This document shows positions 24,503 through 33,364 of a stretch of DNA of 39,337 nt, piece by piece. The notes under the pieces are model-generated. The model was given only the letters and a program-made list of their open reading frames with translations. It had not been told where the DNA came from and did not search any database. A program made the position numbers and the translations under genes. This DNA comes from Candidatus Limimorpha caballi (GTDB lineage Bacteria; Bacteroidota; Bacteroidia; Bacteroidales; F082). How positions within the stretch are numbered: the stretch's first letter is position 1; every line of letters starts with the position of its first letter. The stretch covers positions 1 through 39,337 of the forward strand of contig JAGHUX010000020.1 of NCBI GenBank assembly GCA_018064605.1. Reading direction: 5' to 3'.

Positions 24503-25963
24503 TCATTTGATAATTTCCCAAAAGCCACCATTATCAGGGCCGTTCCGCTTAACAATACCCCTGTCTTGTAGTTCCTTCATTCTCGTTGCAATCGTTTGCC
24601 GTGATTTCCCTATATGAGCAGCCATCTGTGTGGTTGTAATGAAATTATCAGACACTATCAATTCAATGATTTTTCTGTCTGTTTGTGTAAGGTTTCTGTA
24701 AAGTTTCTGTAAAGTTTCTGTAAAGTCGCCTTTCTTACCACCCTGCTCATTAATATCTCCAGCGTCATCTCCATTACTTACACAGACACCTTCGATTTCA
24801 ACGACATTGAACTTTGGCAATGTAAGCACAAAACAGTCCCATGGAGTTGAGAAAGCTGGGTCAAATCCCTCTTTATAGCCTTCGTGTTCTTTATAGGCAG
24901 AGATAATCTTCTTAAAACCAGAGCCTCTACGCTCCATATACTTCAATCGGTTGAACACATCTGCCAGGACAGGGTTTCTTCGGCGAGAGGGCATTTTCAT
25001 CACGTCCATGTCTTTGATGGAACCGCCGTCCATAAGTCCACCTGGCGAGAATATCTCAAGCCGATCATCATACATGTCAATGTGTATCTCACTTCCCAAC
25101 TCCAGATAATTTCGATGAATGAGAGCGTTCACTAATCCTTCTTCCACGGCACGTTCCGGGTATTCTGGAAATTCAAGACGATTATCGGGGGTCTTGCGCC
25201 AAGCCTTCTTGGAGTTACGACGCACGAAGTCCATACCTGCTTGCAGCAGCGTGACCAAACTGCCGCTGTATTCCTCATCGTCCATAGCATCCATTACGCC
25301 ATTTGCCTTGTCCACTCCATTCCAACGAGTGCAAAAGAGACGTGAGTGGCGAACAGGAGAATAATCAGCAAGGAGGGCACCAGCATTAGTCAGTTCGCCC
25401 TTCTCGTTGACGATGCCAAATGACTCGTAATCACTATCTTCAAACGAGCGGTTGGTGTGTTTGAAGTAGGTGGCACGTAAAACGGTGAATGCCATATCCT
25501 CAAATCTCCAGCGAGACACTTGGCTGTCATACGACACATTGGAACCCTTCAGCACCAGTTCCTTATGTTTCGCCACACTTGCCACCACACTCTCATTACC
25601 CACACGCACAAAGGCTTGCATCTGTCCATCACCAATGTAATAATAAGGTGTCTGATCACCTGGCATTACATCGAGTATCACAAACTCCTTGTCCTCCCAC
25701 TTAGCAAACGAGAGTTTGAAATCAGGTATAGGGTCGATGTGGCTTTTGATAGCCTCGCTGATTTTTTCCGAGTCGTCTTTAGCATCAGCAAGTCCCACCA
25801 ATGTACCATCATCAGCGATGCCCCATACGAGCTTACCGCCGATACCATTGGCAAAGGCACTCACGCTCTTGCACCAACTCTTTGGTTTCTTCACCTCCAA
25901 AGCCTGCTTCTTATCGTATTCTGTTGCTTCGCCTATCAGTTGGCGGATGTCGAGTATTTCCAT
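24503..25963 (-). CDS. AlbA_2/Schlafen-type ATP-binding protein with C-terminal winged helix
   Basis: 486 residues. The N-terminal AlbA_2 domain (~1-125) contains SVSAFANGIGGKLVWGIADDGTLVGL, the family signature. A HATPase-like middle (~265-350) contains EEGLVNALIHRNYLELG..IHIDMYDDRLEIFSPGGL. The C-terminal winged helix (~430-486) reads TDRKIIELIVSDNFITTTQMAAHIGKSRQTIATRMKELQDRGIVKR. Such proteins are common in mobile and defence regions, as regulators or nuclease-like factors. Three perfect 11-bp repeats at 24692-24724 lie just before the winged-helix part, so copy-number slippage would cut it off. The gene follows the RecQ operon on the same strand. Confidence 0.85.
   Translation of the reverse strand: MEILDIRQLIGEATEYDKKQALEVKKPKSWCKSVSAFANGIGGKLVWGIADDGTLVGLADAKDDSEKISEAIKSHIDPIPDFKLSFAKWEDKEFVILDVMPGDQTPYYYIGDGQMQAFVRVGNESVVASVAKHKELVLKGSNVSYDSQVSRWRFEDMAFTVLRATYFKHTNRSFEDSDYESFGIVNEKGELTNAGALLADYSPVRHSRLFCTRWNGVDKANGVMDAMDDEEYSGSLVTLLQAGMDFVRRNSKKAWRKTPDNRLEFPEYPERAVEEGLVNALIHRNYLELGSEIHIDMYDDRLEIFSPGGLMDGGSIKDMDVMKMPSRRRNPVLADVFNRLKYMERRGSGFKKIISAYKEHEGYKEGFDPAFSTPWDCFVLTLPKFNVVEIEGVCVSNGDDAGDINEQGGKKGDFTETLQKLYRNLTQTDRKIIELIVSDNFITTTQMAAHIGKSRQTIATRMKELQDRGIVKRNGPDNGGFWEIIK
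24692..24724. repeat. Three perfect tandem 11-bp repeats inside the AlbA_2 gene
   Basis: The unit GTTTCTGTAAA occurs three times head to tail (24692-24702, 24703-24713, 24714-24724). Eleven is not a multiple of three, so gain or loss of a unit shifts the reading frame around residue 414-424. Confidence 0.9.
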
Positions 25964-25994
25964 TGTATGTCGTTTAACTTTATTTCAATTAACT

Positions 25995-26264
25995 TCACGC
26001 CAGCATCATTTTCTGTCGCAAATGCTTATCAATCTTCACCTTCTCAACAAACCCATTCGGGAAGCAGAATTTCAGATGCTCACGGTCGAAAGTAGGCTTT
26101 ACCTTGTAGATGATGCTGCAATCTATCACCACCTTCACGTTTCGTGTCTCCACATGCTGAGGCATACCCCCAAGCATCGCCTTAAGCATGTGATGAAACT
26201 CCACCGGAACCTGAAATTTCTGACGAAGGGCGAAACGATCTATGAGTTTTTGGTAGAGGAACAT
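25995..26264 (-). CDS. Uncharacterised 89-aa protein upstream of the AlbA_2 gene
   Basis: Basic and without signal peptide or membrane segment: MFLYQKLIDRFALRQKFQVP at the start, and a beta-rich middle (VETRNVKVVIDCSIIYKVKPTF). I do not recognise a family. It lies 31 bp before the AlbA_2 gene on the same strand and inside the segment bounded by the 20-bp repeats, so it may belong to that cassette as a small partner. It could also be a shortened relic of a longer gene. Confidence 0.5.
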   Translation of the reverse strand: MFLYQKLIDRFALRQKFQVPVEFHHMLKAMLGGMPQHVETRNVKVVIDCSIIYKVKPTFDREHLKFCFPNGFVEKVKIDKHLRQKMMLA

Positions 26265-26288
26265 ATTACCATGTAAAATTTATGTAGT

Positions 26289-26308
26289 TTGTGGGTACTC
26301 ATGGAGCA
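26289..26308. repeat. 20-bp direct repeat, right copy
   Basis: Identical to 24454-24473. It lies in the 67-bp gap between the coiled-coil gene and the 89-aa ORF. In one frame it encodes LLHEYPQ followed closely by a stop. Confidence 0.75.
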
Positions 26309-26331
26309 GGTGTTGTTGTGTATACTTTTCC

Positions 26332-27135
26332 CTATTTACAGACGAACAACAATACAGTCAAAATAACTATTCCAGCAATAATAATCCATCGATTGATGTT
26401 CACGTTTTTCATAATTTTCTTCGAAGTGGCTTCTTGCTGATTCTTCAATGAATCAAGATCACCCTGAAGGTTGTCAATCTTTGCTTCAATGGCAGTAAGT
26501 TTAACGTCGAGTTTGTCTGCATTCTCCTTGCAATTTTTTTCAACCTCGTCAATTACCTTTTTAGATTCATCTGTAATTTTTGTCTCAAGAGATTTCGATG
26601 TTTCATCCAAGGATTGGGAAATCTGTTTGCAGGTAGAAGCAATGTCATCATTCTTAGTGGAGAGGTTGGCTTGGTTAGTTTTGAGTATGGACAGAGATTC
26701 GTCTTGTTTTTTTTGGGAGTCGTTCAGTTCCATCAACAGTTTATCTGATTTTTTAGTCAAATCTTCACAAGTGGAATGGATTGTTTCAGTTCTTTCACCA
26801 ATTGTTTTAATTCCCAGTATTTCCGTCTGCTTTTTAAATTCTTCTAATAATTCAGAAAGTCTTTTGGTAGCATTTTCAATATCGTTTTTTCTCTCTTTTA
26901 TCGAAGAACTGAATTTGCCGGATTCTTCACAAACAGCCTTTGCGACATCTTTGAGGCTATTTTCAACGTCTCTAAATTTTGATGAAAGATTAGACAGAGA
27001 AGAAGAATAGCTTTCAAGGTTTTTATTGATGGTTTTATCTGCTGCAACAACAGCTTCCACTTGTTCTTTGGCAGACTTTATTTCCGCCAATTCTTTCTCC
27101 ATATCATGGAGCGTTTTTAAAACATCGTTTGCCAT
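26332..27135 (-). CDS. Tail-anchored coiled-coil protein of the RecQ operon
   Basis: 267 residues. Nearly the whole protein (~1-240) is a charged, heptad-rich coiled coil with low complexity (for example TKKSDKLLMELNDSQKKQDE). It ends in a single membrane segment NRWIIIAGIVILTVLLFVC at ~247-266, so it is probably anchored at the inner membrane by its tail with the coil in the cytoplasm. No catalytic motif is seen. It starts 5 bp after the helicase stop, making co-translation likely. A membrane-bound sensor or effector for the helicase complex is one hypothesis, but the family is not recognised. Confidence 0.8.
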   Translation of the reverse strand: MANDVLKTLHDMEKELAEIKSAKEQVEAVVAADKTINKNLESYSSSLSNLSSKFRDVENSLKDVAKAVCEESGKFSSSIKERKNDIENATKRLSELLEEFKKQTEILGIKTIGERTETIHSTCEDLTKKSDKLLMELNDSQKKQDESLSILKTNQANLSTKNDDIASTCKQISQSLDETSKSLETKITDESKKVIDEVEKNCKENADKLDVKLTAIEAKIDNLQGDLDSLKNQQEATSKKIMKNVNINRWIIIAGIVILTVLLFVCK

Positions 27136-27140
27136 ATCTA

Positions 27141-30100
27141 TTATTTTCTATAATTATCACTAAATGTGTGTAACCACTTGGAGTGGATTTCCAATTCTGC
27201 TTCCATTTCATACTCTTCAAGTTTGTGTATATCGTCATCAGATGCCACATGACGATTATTCTCATTTAATTTTCCCTTGAAACTATTTATAATCTTATGG
27301 AATTCATCATAATCGGTATACTTTTTATATAACGCCAAATATGCAGAAATAAAACTTTCCTTAAGTTCATTTTTGAGGTTTTCATTGTCACCGACGCCCA
27401 AAAACAATAGGCAAAATACATTTAGAAGGTCAATGGTGAAATTAGTATCCGTTAGAGAACGTCTAATCAGGCGTACCGCACCTTGAAGATGTTTCACATT
27501 GTCTATATGAGAACTAGAATCAAGACTTGTTATGTCATCATCAATTACGCGCATATATTTATAGACAAGTTCAATAGAAGATTTTTTTCCTTCTTCAGTA
27601 TCGCTAGTTAAAGAAAATGACTTGTCTTCTTCTTTTAAATCTTCGTATTTGAAATCCCTTCTTGCATACTTTGAGTTGAAGTAGTAGTAAATGAAATCTT
27701 TGAGTTCCTCGTTCTTTTCAAGCCAACTACGTCCTTCTTCTGCTCCAAGCATACAGAATGTTCGCATATCATCAATAGCACGTTTGCGTTTGACGGCTAT
27801 TTTATCGTAAATGAATTCCGTCAAATAACCGAGGCACTTATGTACTTCATTCTCTCCTCTATAATCTGGCACTTTTGCTATTTCTTCTGCGGCCTTTTCC
27901 TTTGAATAATATCGTTCCAAGAATTTTTGCAATCCTTTATAATATTCTCCGTCTTTTTTTCGTACAGTTACAACGCGGCATCGGTCTTTTCCATAGTCTT
28001 TAGTAAAGTCGTCTATCAGACCTATGCAGCACATACGATAAATAGCCTTATCTATATCAGCTTTGTCTCTGTAAATAGTCACATTCGACGTTTGGACAAT
28101 TTGTGTTTCACCAGAGTTTATATCTTCAATAATAGTTGTCTTTTTCTCTTTGTTTATTTTATTTACATAAACAAATTGATTGTTGTAAATTCCAATTGTC
28201 CTCGTGGAAATAAATGCGACCAATTCAGTTCCTACTTCAGAGCAAAGTAATCTTTCCAAGAAGTTGGAAACCTCTTCGGTTGGTTCTCTCATCTCCACAT
28301 TATTACCAACAAATATGGGAATGGTTGATTGGCTAAGGAGTTCATACATTGTTCTTTTTTCAATGAGTGACCCTTTAAAATTATTGTTGAAGAAATACAT
28401 GACGGTTTCGTAATCGGCATTCATGTATTCAATGTTTTCTTTACGAATGGAAATCTCATTAGATTTGAGTATTTCATCCAAATCGTCTTTGTATTGAAAC
28501 CCTTTAGCTGATTGGGGAACATTTCTTAATATGCAATGGTTATATAGAGAGCATTGTGTTTGGCATGGACCTTTATCACATCTAGTACATGTCTGATTGC
28601 ATAGGCCAAATCCAAATCTTGTATTACAAACTTCACACTTCAGTTTCACCATGTCTCGTTCTGGTGAGAACACATCAATATCATCTTTTGATATAGAGAT
28701 ATTGAATTTATTCAGGTAAAAGTTCAAATCCTCTTCTTTGAACCACTTCCCTTTAATAATTCCCATCGGGAATTGTGATATTCTGCATCTTGGATTTATC
28801 CTAACAAGCTTATAATCAGAAATGAGAATAGCAGAAAGTGCGGTGTGCCGATCACGTCCAGCACGTCCTGCTTCCTGTACAAAACTTTCTAAAGAGCTTG
28901 AGTAGTTCATATTAATGGTAAAACGAACATTGGGTTTGTCAATACCCATACCAAACGCTTTAGTAGCAACCATTAACGGTAATTTATTATCACGGAACAA
29001 TTCAAGATTCTTGAATGATTCTTCATCAATTTTTTTGCTTTCTTCGTCATCTCCGTCACTACTACCCATAAAAGTACCAACTTCAAAGAACTTACTCAAT
29101 CCGTCGGCATTCGGATTGACCGCAATTCCACCACCATTCTTATGAGGGCAGAAAATAATGCCAGATTCTGTATATTCTTCTTTTTTAGATGCGTAATCAT
29201 TTGGCATTGATGTTGTTAGGTTGTGAGTATTCGTCCGTTGTTTGTTTTGTCGCTCGAAAAATTTACATATTATAGTCTCTTTTTCTTGCTCATTTTGAAG
29301 TTCCCTGATATGAGATGGGATTATGTTGACATAATGTCTTAAAAATTCTTGCTTCGCTTCAAATGCAGCCCACTTATCTTTGATATTCAGTGCACGTGGA
29401 TATCCGTCTAAATGATGATTGGGATCAAAAAATTTATCTTCCTCATACTCTACAGGAACCTTCTCTATCTTATATTGTAATTCAAGCCTATTGGTGTTTT
29501 CATCTCTCACTATTGTGTCAGAATCCAATGAAAATTGGCCATTCCCGGAAAGTTCTCTTTCCACATCAGCCAGTACATCAAATGATGCTGTGGCGGTAAG
29601 GCCAAAGAGTGTCAAATGCCTCCTGTCATTTGTTTGCTTTGGCAAAACATAATTATAAAGATTTCGTCCAAGATGAAGGTATGTAAACCTAAAATCATGT
29701 CCCCATTCGGATACGCAGTGAACTTCATCTATAACTCCATACGAGAAGTACACACCCAACTCGTGCATGTTCTTAAGTTTTTCCCGAAAACTATAAATAC
29801 ACAACCGTTCGGGAGATAAAAAAACAAATTGGAGAAGAGAATCTTCCATCGCTTTACACCGATTCTCTTTTTCGTTGGCATCCACTGTGGAATTAATGAA
29901 TGTACACGCATCTATTCCAGCTTTGAGCAGACCATCATATTGGTCTTTCATCAATGAGCGAAGTGGATCGACAACAATTGTAACACCCGGTTGTAACATG
30001 GCGGCAATCTGGTAGGTAAGAGACTTACCTCCGCCTGTCGGAAGCAAACCAATGACGCATTTATTCTGTAAAGCCCTGCTTAAAATTGGCAATTGTCCTG

Positions 30101-32270
30101 GTCGGAAAGATTTCTTCCTAAACAATGTTTGCAAGAAATATTCAAGATGCACCTTCAATTCATTGATATCCTCATATTCTCCATTGGATTTCTTGGTGAC
30201 TAATGGCTTGTAATCTATTACGTCACTGGTGTAAATCTGTCTTTCACTATGGATATAATGCGACGAGCGAATATTGAAATAGCAATCATTTCGGCTCTTG
30301 AAATCGCTGAAAGAAATATTTTCCAAATTGGCTCTTCTCATAACAGAGACATCTATTACCAAATCAAACGTATGATTTTTAATAGATGCACTTGGTTCAA
30401 AAAGAATTGTAACAGGAATATCATCTACTTTATGAAGAGGAGATTCTTTGAATTCAGGAGAACTGATAATAGTTAATTTGACTTTAGGAAATTTTAATTT
30501 ATCATATTCTTGACTTAACGCAATCAGATGATTAAACATTTCTTTGAGTTCTGCGATAGCCAATGCCGCACAAGGTACATCTCGTTCTTGAACTAATATA
30601 TCCCAACCTGATGCATTGATATCCAATTTCCCTATCAGTAATGCTTCTACAATGGTTTTCTGAATTCTGGCAATACCAATTGGAGATAATGTCAGTTGAA
30701 GATTCTTCTTCCAGTCATCATCAAAAGTTTTATAATAGGCAGTCTCGACATTCTTTAAATACTCACTACCAAAGCAATTGAAATCAGAATTAGATATTTC
30801 TGTTTCATTAATTCTTTCACAATGCCATAAAATTCGTTTGAGTGCTTCGACTCGAGAAATGTCATTTGCTTTTTGGTCGGCAGTAGAATGATATTTGTTT
30901 CCATCCAATTCAAGAACAAAGCCTTTCTGTCCATTTCCATAAGGGAATTGGCAAGCAAAATCCACTCTTTGTGATTGATGACCAGATTGATTTGTAATAG
31001 AGATAAGTTTTCTTTGAGGGCACAGTAATTGCTGAAATATTTTTGGCGCAATATCACATATATAATACGATTCCAAATCAGAATCAAGAATATCCCTATT
31101 ATATGTGTCTTTTGTCAAACACCATCTGCTATCTATAGCATGAAGTGCCAAAAACAAATCATCCGGTTTCAGATTCTCTAATGAATACTGTATTCCACCT
31201 AAGTCATCCGTTTGTTGCTTATTACCAAAGTCGGCAAAAGCTTTTTCAAGTCGTTCACTACATTTTGTGGGGAGTCCTCTTACAATAATATTGTTGAGAA
31301 CTGCAAAAATAGGATTAACATCTTCATATATACTGGCACCTATATCAAAGGGAGTAGCAACTTCAAATGCCGACAAATACTTATATAAGGCATCAACTTT
31401 ATCTTTAACAGTTTTTTGCTCTTCTGAAGAAAAAACATCTTTAATACAATCAAGTCGGTAAGCGGCATGAAATTGTTTTGGAGGATTGTATCTTACAAGT
31501 ATAGCTTCATTTTCAAAGCGTTCTATTTTAAAGACCTTGTATCTGGCAGTGTAATTATGTGTCTCCTTATTATGATTGGCCGTCCAAATCAACTCGGGAT
31601 TTTGAAACCAATTATAAAAAGCCTCAATCCTTTGATTTCCAGCGTTCATTGGCCCAACGCAAATAAAATAATGTTCACCACAAATAGCATCTGCGACAGT
31701 TTGTGCCAATTTTTGCACATCCACGGATTCAACATCAAGAACATTTGAGAAAAAATGAATTGTTACATCAACATCAGAAACGATGTCTTCCGCAGTTATT
31801 TCATTTGCGAATTTATTTAAGACGACGATATTCTCATCATTAATATATGCACCAACATGTAAGCCAGCACGTTCCAATGCACTTTTAGACGGCTCGATAA
31901 GAACTGAACGTGAAATGTTTGTTTGAATATTTTTCCCTTTCAGATAATCTAAAAAACATATTGTTGCCAACCCCTGACCACATCCCCAGTCAATTATCTG
32001 AATATTCTTATTACTATATGCATTTATTTCTAAATGATTTAGAGCCTCCAAAATCTTAGCTTCGTGCATATTACCATAAGAGTACAAGTATTGACACATT
32101 TGTTCGTGTGTGTCGAGGAGATTGATTCCTCTGCCAAGAGAATCATACAATGAATTCCTATCTTCGTCAGATAGAGACGATATGGCGTTACACGCAATCC
32201 TTCTTATTCCTTGAAAAGAAGGATTTTTCAATGCTTGTACTTGTGCTATATATTCTTGAATTGATGCCAT
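27141..32270 (-). CDS. Giant fusion: methyltransferase-like, nuclease-like and RecQ-type helicase regions
   Basis: 1709 residues; ordinary RecQ is about 600-700. Residues ~85-260 look like a class I methyltransferase (IIDWGCGQGLATICFLDYL). Residues ~430-500 look like a PD-(D/E)XK or Vsr/DUF559-type nuclease (VDFACQF, then VLELDGNKYHSTADQKANDISR). A segment with WDILVQERDVPCAALA follows. The helicase (~730-1150) has FRPGQ, Walker A LLPTGGGKS, DEVHCVSEWGHDFR, GLTATAS, ATKAFGMGIDKPNVRF and QEAGRAGRD. A Cys-rich, zinc-type knot (C..C then C...C..C motifs, ~1210-1250) comes next, and ~450 residues have no recognised fold. The start abuts the DUF1848 stop (TAAATG). Codon use is AT-richer than in flanking core genes. 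A role in phage defence or DNA repair is inferred. Confidence 0.88.
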   Translation of the reverse strand: MASIQEYIAQVQALKNPSFQGIRRIACNAISSLSDEDRNSLYDSLGRGINLLDTHEQMCQYLYSYGNMHEAKILEALNHLEINAYSNKNIQIIDWGCGQGLATICFLDYLKGKNIQTNISRSVLIEPSKSALERAGLHVGAYINDENIVVLNKFANEITAEDIVSDVDVTIHFFSNVLDVESVDVQKLAQTVADAICGEHYFICVGPMNAGNQRIEAFYNWFQNPELIWTANHNKETHNYTARYKVFKIERFENEAILVRYNPPKQFHAAYRLDCIKDVFSSEEQKTVKDKVDALYKYLSAFEVATPFDIGASIYEDVNPIFAVLNNIIVRGLPTKCSERLEKAFADFGNKQQTDDLGGIQYSLENLKPDDLFLALHAIDSRWCLTKDTYNRDILDSDLESYYICDIAPKIFQQLLCPQRKLISITNQSGHQSQRVDFACQFPYGNGQKGFVLELDGNKYHSTADQKANDISRVEALKRILWHCERINETEISNSDFNCFGSEYLKNVETAYYKTFDDDWKKNLQLTLSPIGIARIQKTIVEALLIGKLDINASGWDILVQERDVPCAALAIAELKEMFNHLIALSQEYDKLKFPKVKLTIISSPEFKESPLHKVDDIPVTILFEPSASIKNHTFDLVIDVSVMRRANLENISFSDFKSRNDCYFNIRSSHYIHSERQIYTSDVIDYKPLVTKKSNGEYEDINELKVHLEYFLQTLFRKKSFRPGQLPILSRALQNKCVIGLLPTGGGKSLTYQIAAMLQPGVTIVVDPLRSLMKDQYDGLLKAGIDACTFINSTVDANEKENRCKAMEDSLLQFVFLSPERLCIYSFREKLKNMHELGVYFSYGVIDEVHCVSEWGHDFRFTYLHLGRNLYNYVLPKQTNDRRHLTLFGLTATASFDVLADVERELSGNGQFSLDSDTIVRDENTNRLELQYKIEKVPVEYEEDKFFDPNHHLDGYPRALNIKDKWAAFEAKQEFLRHYVNIIPSHIRELQNEQEKETIICKFFERQNKQRTNTHNLTTSMPNDYASKKEEYTESGIIFCPHKNGGGIAVNPNADGLSKFFEVGTFMGSSDGDDEESKKIDEESFKNLELFRDNKLPLMVATKAFGMGIDKPNVRFTINMNYSSSLESFVQEAGRAGRDRHTALSAILISDYKLVRINPRCRISQFPMGIIKGKWFKEEDLNFYLNKFNISISKDDIDVFSPERDMVKLKCEVCNTRFGFGLCNQTCTRCDKGPCQTQCSLYNHCILRNVPQSAKGFQYKDDLDEILKSNEISIRKENIEYMNADYETVMYFFNNNFKGSLIEKRTMYELLSQSTIPIFVGNNVEMREPTEEVSNFLERLLCSEVGTELVAFISTRTIGIYNNQFVYVNKINKEKKTTIIEDINSGETQIVQTSNVTIYRDKADIDKAIYRMCCIGLIDDFTKDYGKDRCRVVTVRKKDGEYYKGLQKFLERYYSKEKAAEEIAKVPDYRGENEVHKCLGYLTEFIYDKIAVKRKRAIDDMRTFCMLGAEEGRSWLEKNEELKDFIYYYFNSKYARRDFKYEDLKEEDKSFSLTSDTEEGKKSSIELVYKYMRVIDDDITSLDSSSHIDNVKHLQGAVRLIRRSLTDTNFTIDLLNVFCLLFLGVGDNENLKNELKESFISAYLALYKKYTDYDEFHKIINSFKGKLNENNRHVASDDDIHKLEEYEMEAELEIHSKWLHTFSDNYRK

Positions 32271-33335
32271 TTATTTTCCTGTAATTGTTTCTCCATTAGG
32301 ATTATTCAAATATTGCTTCCAATTAGCGAGTGCCGCGGTTTTACTCGCATTCGCATAGCAGTACTCACACAAATGAATGCAGGTGTTATACTGCCCAATA
32401 TCCTTGCTTTTCGTACAACCACAGAATTCTCGCTGGCCCTTATCTCGGTTGTCGCCTCTCGTGGCATACTGACCGTTGCCAAGAATTATTGCGTCTTCGG
32501 GAAGCGACTCCGATTCTCCAAACAGATTTGGTTCAGGCATTGGCCGGACATCCGCTTTTAAGAAAGCCATAAGTTCCTTGTCATGATAAGCCCTGCGAAT
32601 TATCAGTTCGTCATCAACACAATGGTTCGGCTCAATCCCCGGGTATCTTCCCTTCTCACCACATGTGGCAAGTTTGTAATTCCAACCTTTACGTTTGTTC
32701 AGTTCCACCAATCTGCCGGCAAATTCTTTCATTTGCTCTTCCGTCCATTCATGATACGGAATTCCGTTAGCTTCAAGATTTGACTTGACTTTACGATACA
32801 AAGCAATGTCTGCAAAACTAAACACAAGTTTCTCTGTATAACCTTTCAGTTGATCGCCTATGTTCTCTATCTTCTTCAGCAACTTATCAATGTCAATATC
32901 ATCAGTTAACATTAGTGGGTCAAAACGCCAAATAACGCTACCAAAGCCAAGTGCATCAACGAGTTTCTTAAATGTATCTATCCTCTCGGCAATAGGAGGA
33001 ACACCACGTTCAAGTTTTTCCTCCTCGTAATCATTAAGAGAGTATTGTATGTAACAGCCAATTCCCCGCTTATTCAACTCATTGAGATGATTGAGGAGAG
33101 GTCGAGGATTCTTCGACCAGAACACAATAAAGCGTGTTTGACTATAAGAAACGTAAGAGTTTACGCCGTTAAAAGGATTCGTCCATGCGGAATATCCTAT
33201 TTCGAGGCGCTTAAAAAACCAGTCTGCATAAAAAGCCGGAATATCCGTGCTTCTACTTGCTGAAACAATAATCGGAGCTTGGGCTTTGAAAAGTTGTCCG
33301 TCAATTGTTAAATCTATATGTTTCCAAGTTGCCAT
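32271..33335 (-). CDS. DUF1848-family protein, radical-SAM-like with C-terminal Cys motif
   Basis: 354 residues. The opening IIVSASRSTDIPAFYADWFFKRL and the strands RFIVFWSKNPRPLL and GCYIQYSLNDYE match DUF1848, which resembles spore photoproduct lyase. At the C-terminus a CX3CX2C motif (Cys319, Cys323, Cys326; CIHLCEYC), preceded by Cys305 and Cys307, could hold a 4Fe-4S cluster with SAM. The family's activity is unknown to me. It is the first gene of the tight three-gene operon, 29 bp after the queD stop, with no clear TAnnTTTG box in that gap. The promoter may lie within queD or further upstream. Confidence 0.85.
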   Translation of the reverse strand: MATWKHIDLTIDGQLFKAQAPIIVSASRSTDIPAFYADWFFKRLEIGYSAWTNPFNGVNSYVSYSQTRFIVFWSKNPRPLLNHLNELNKRGIGCYIQYSLNDYEEEKLERGVPPIAERIDTFKKLVDALGFGSVIWRFDPLMLTDDIDIDKLLKKIENIGDQLKGYTEKLVFSFADIALYRKVKSNLEANGIPYHEWTEEQMKEFAGRLVELNKRKGWNYKLATCGEKGRYPGIEPNHCVDDELIIRRAYHDKELMAFLKADVRPMPEPNLFGESESLPEDAIILGNGQYATRGDNRDKGQREFCGCTKSKDIGQYNTCIHLCEYCYANASKTAALANWKQYLNNPNGETITGK

Positions 33336-33364
33336 ATTGATTCTTTCATTTTACTCACAAACAT

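Noticed and set aside
25520..26276. Overlapping plus-strand frames opposite the AlbA_2 and 89-aa genes
   Set aside because: They cross the intergenic gap and lack motifs; the minus strand carries the AlbA_2 signature.
24277..33335. Prophage or integrative element
   Set aside because: No integrase, transposase, phage structural or conjugation gene is seen; the region reads as a defence-type island only.
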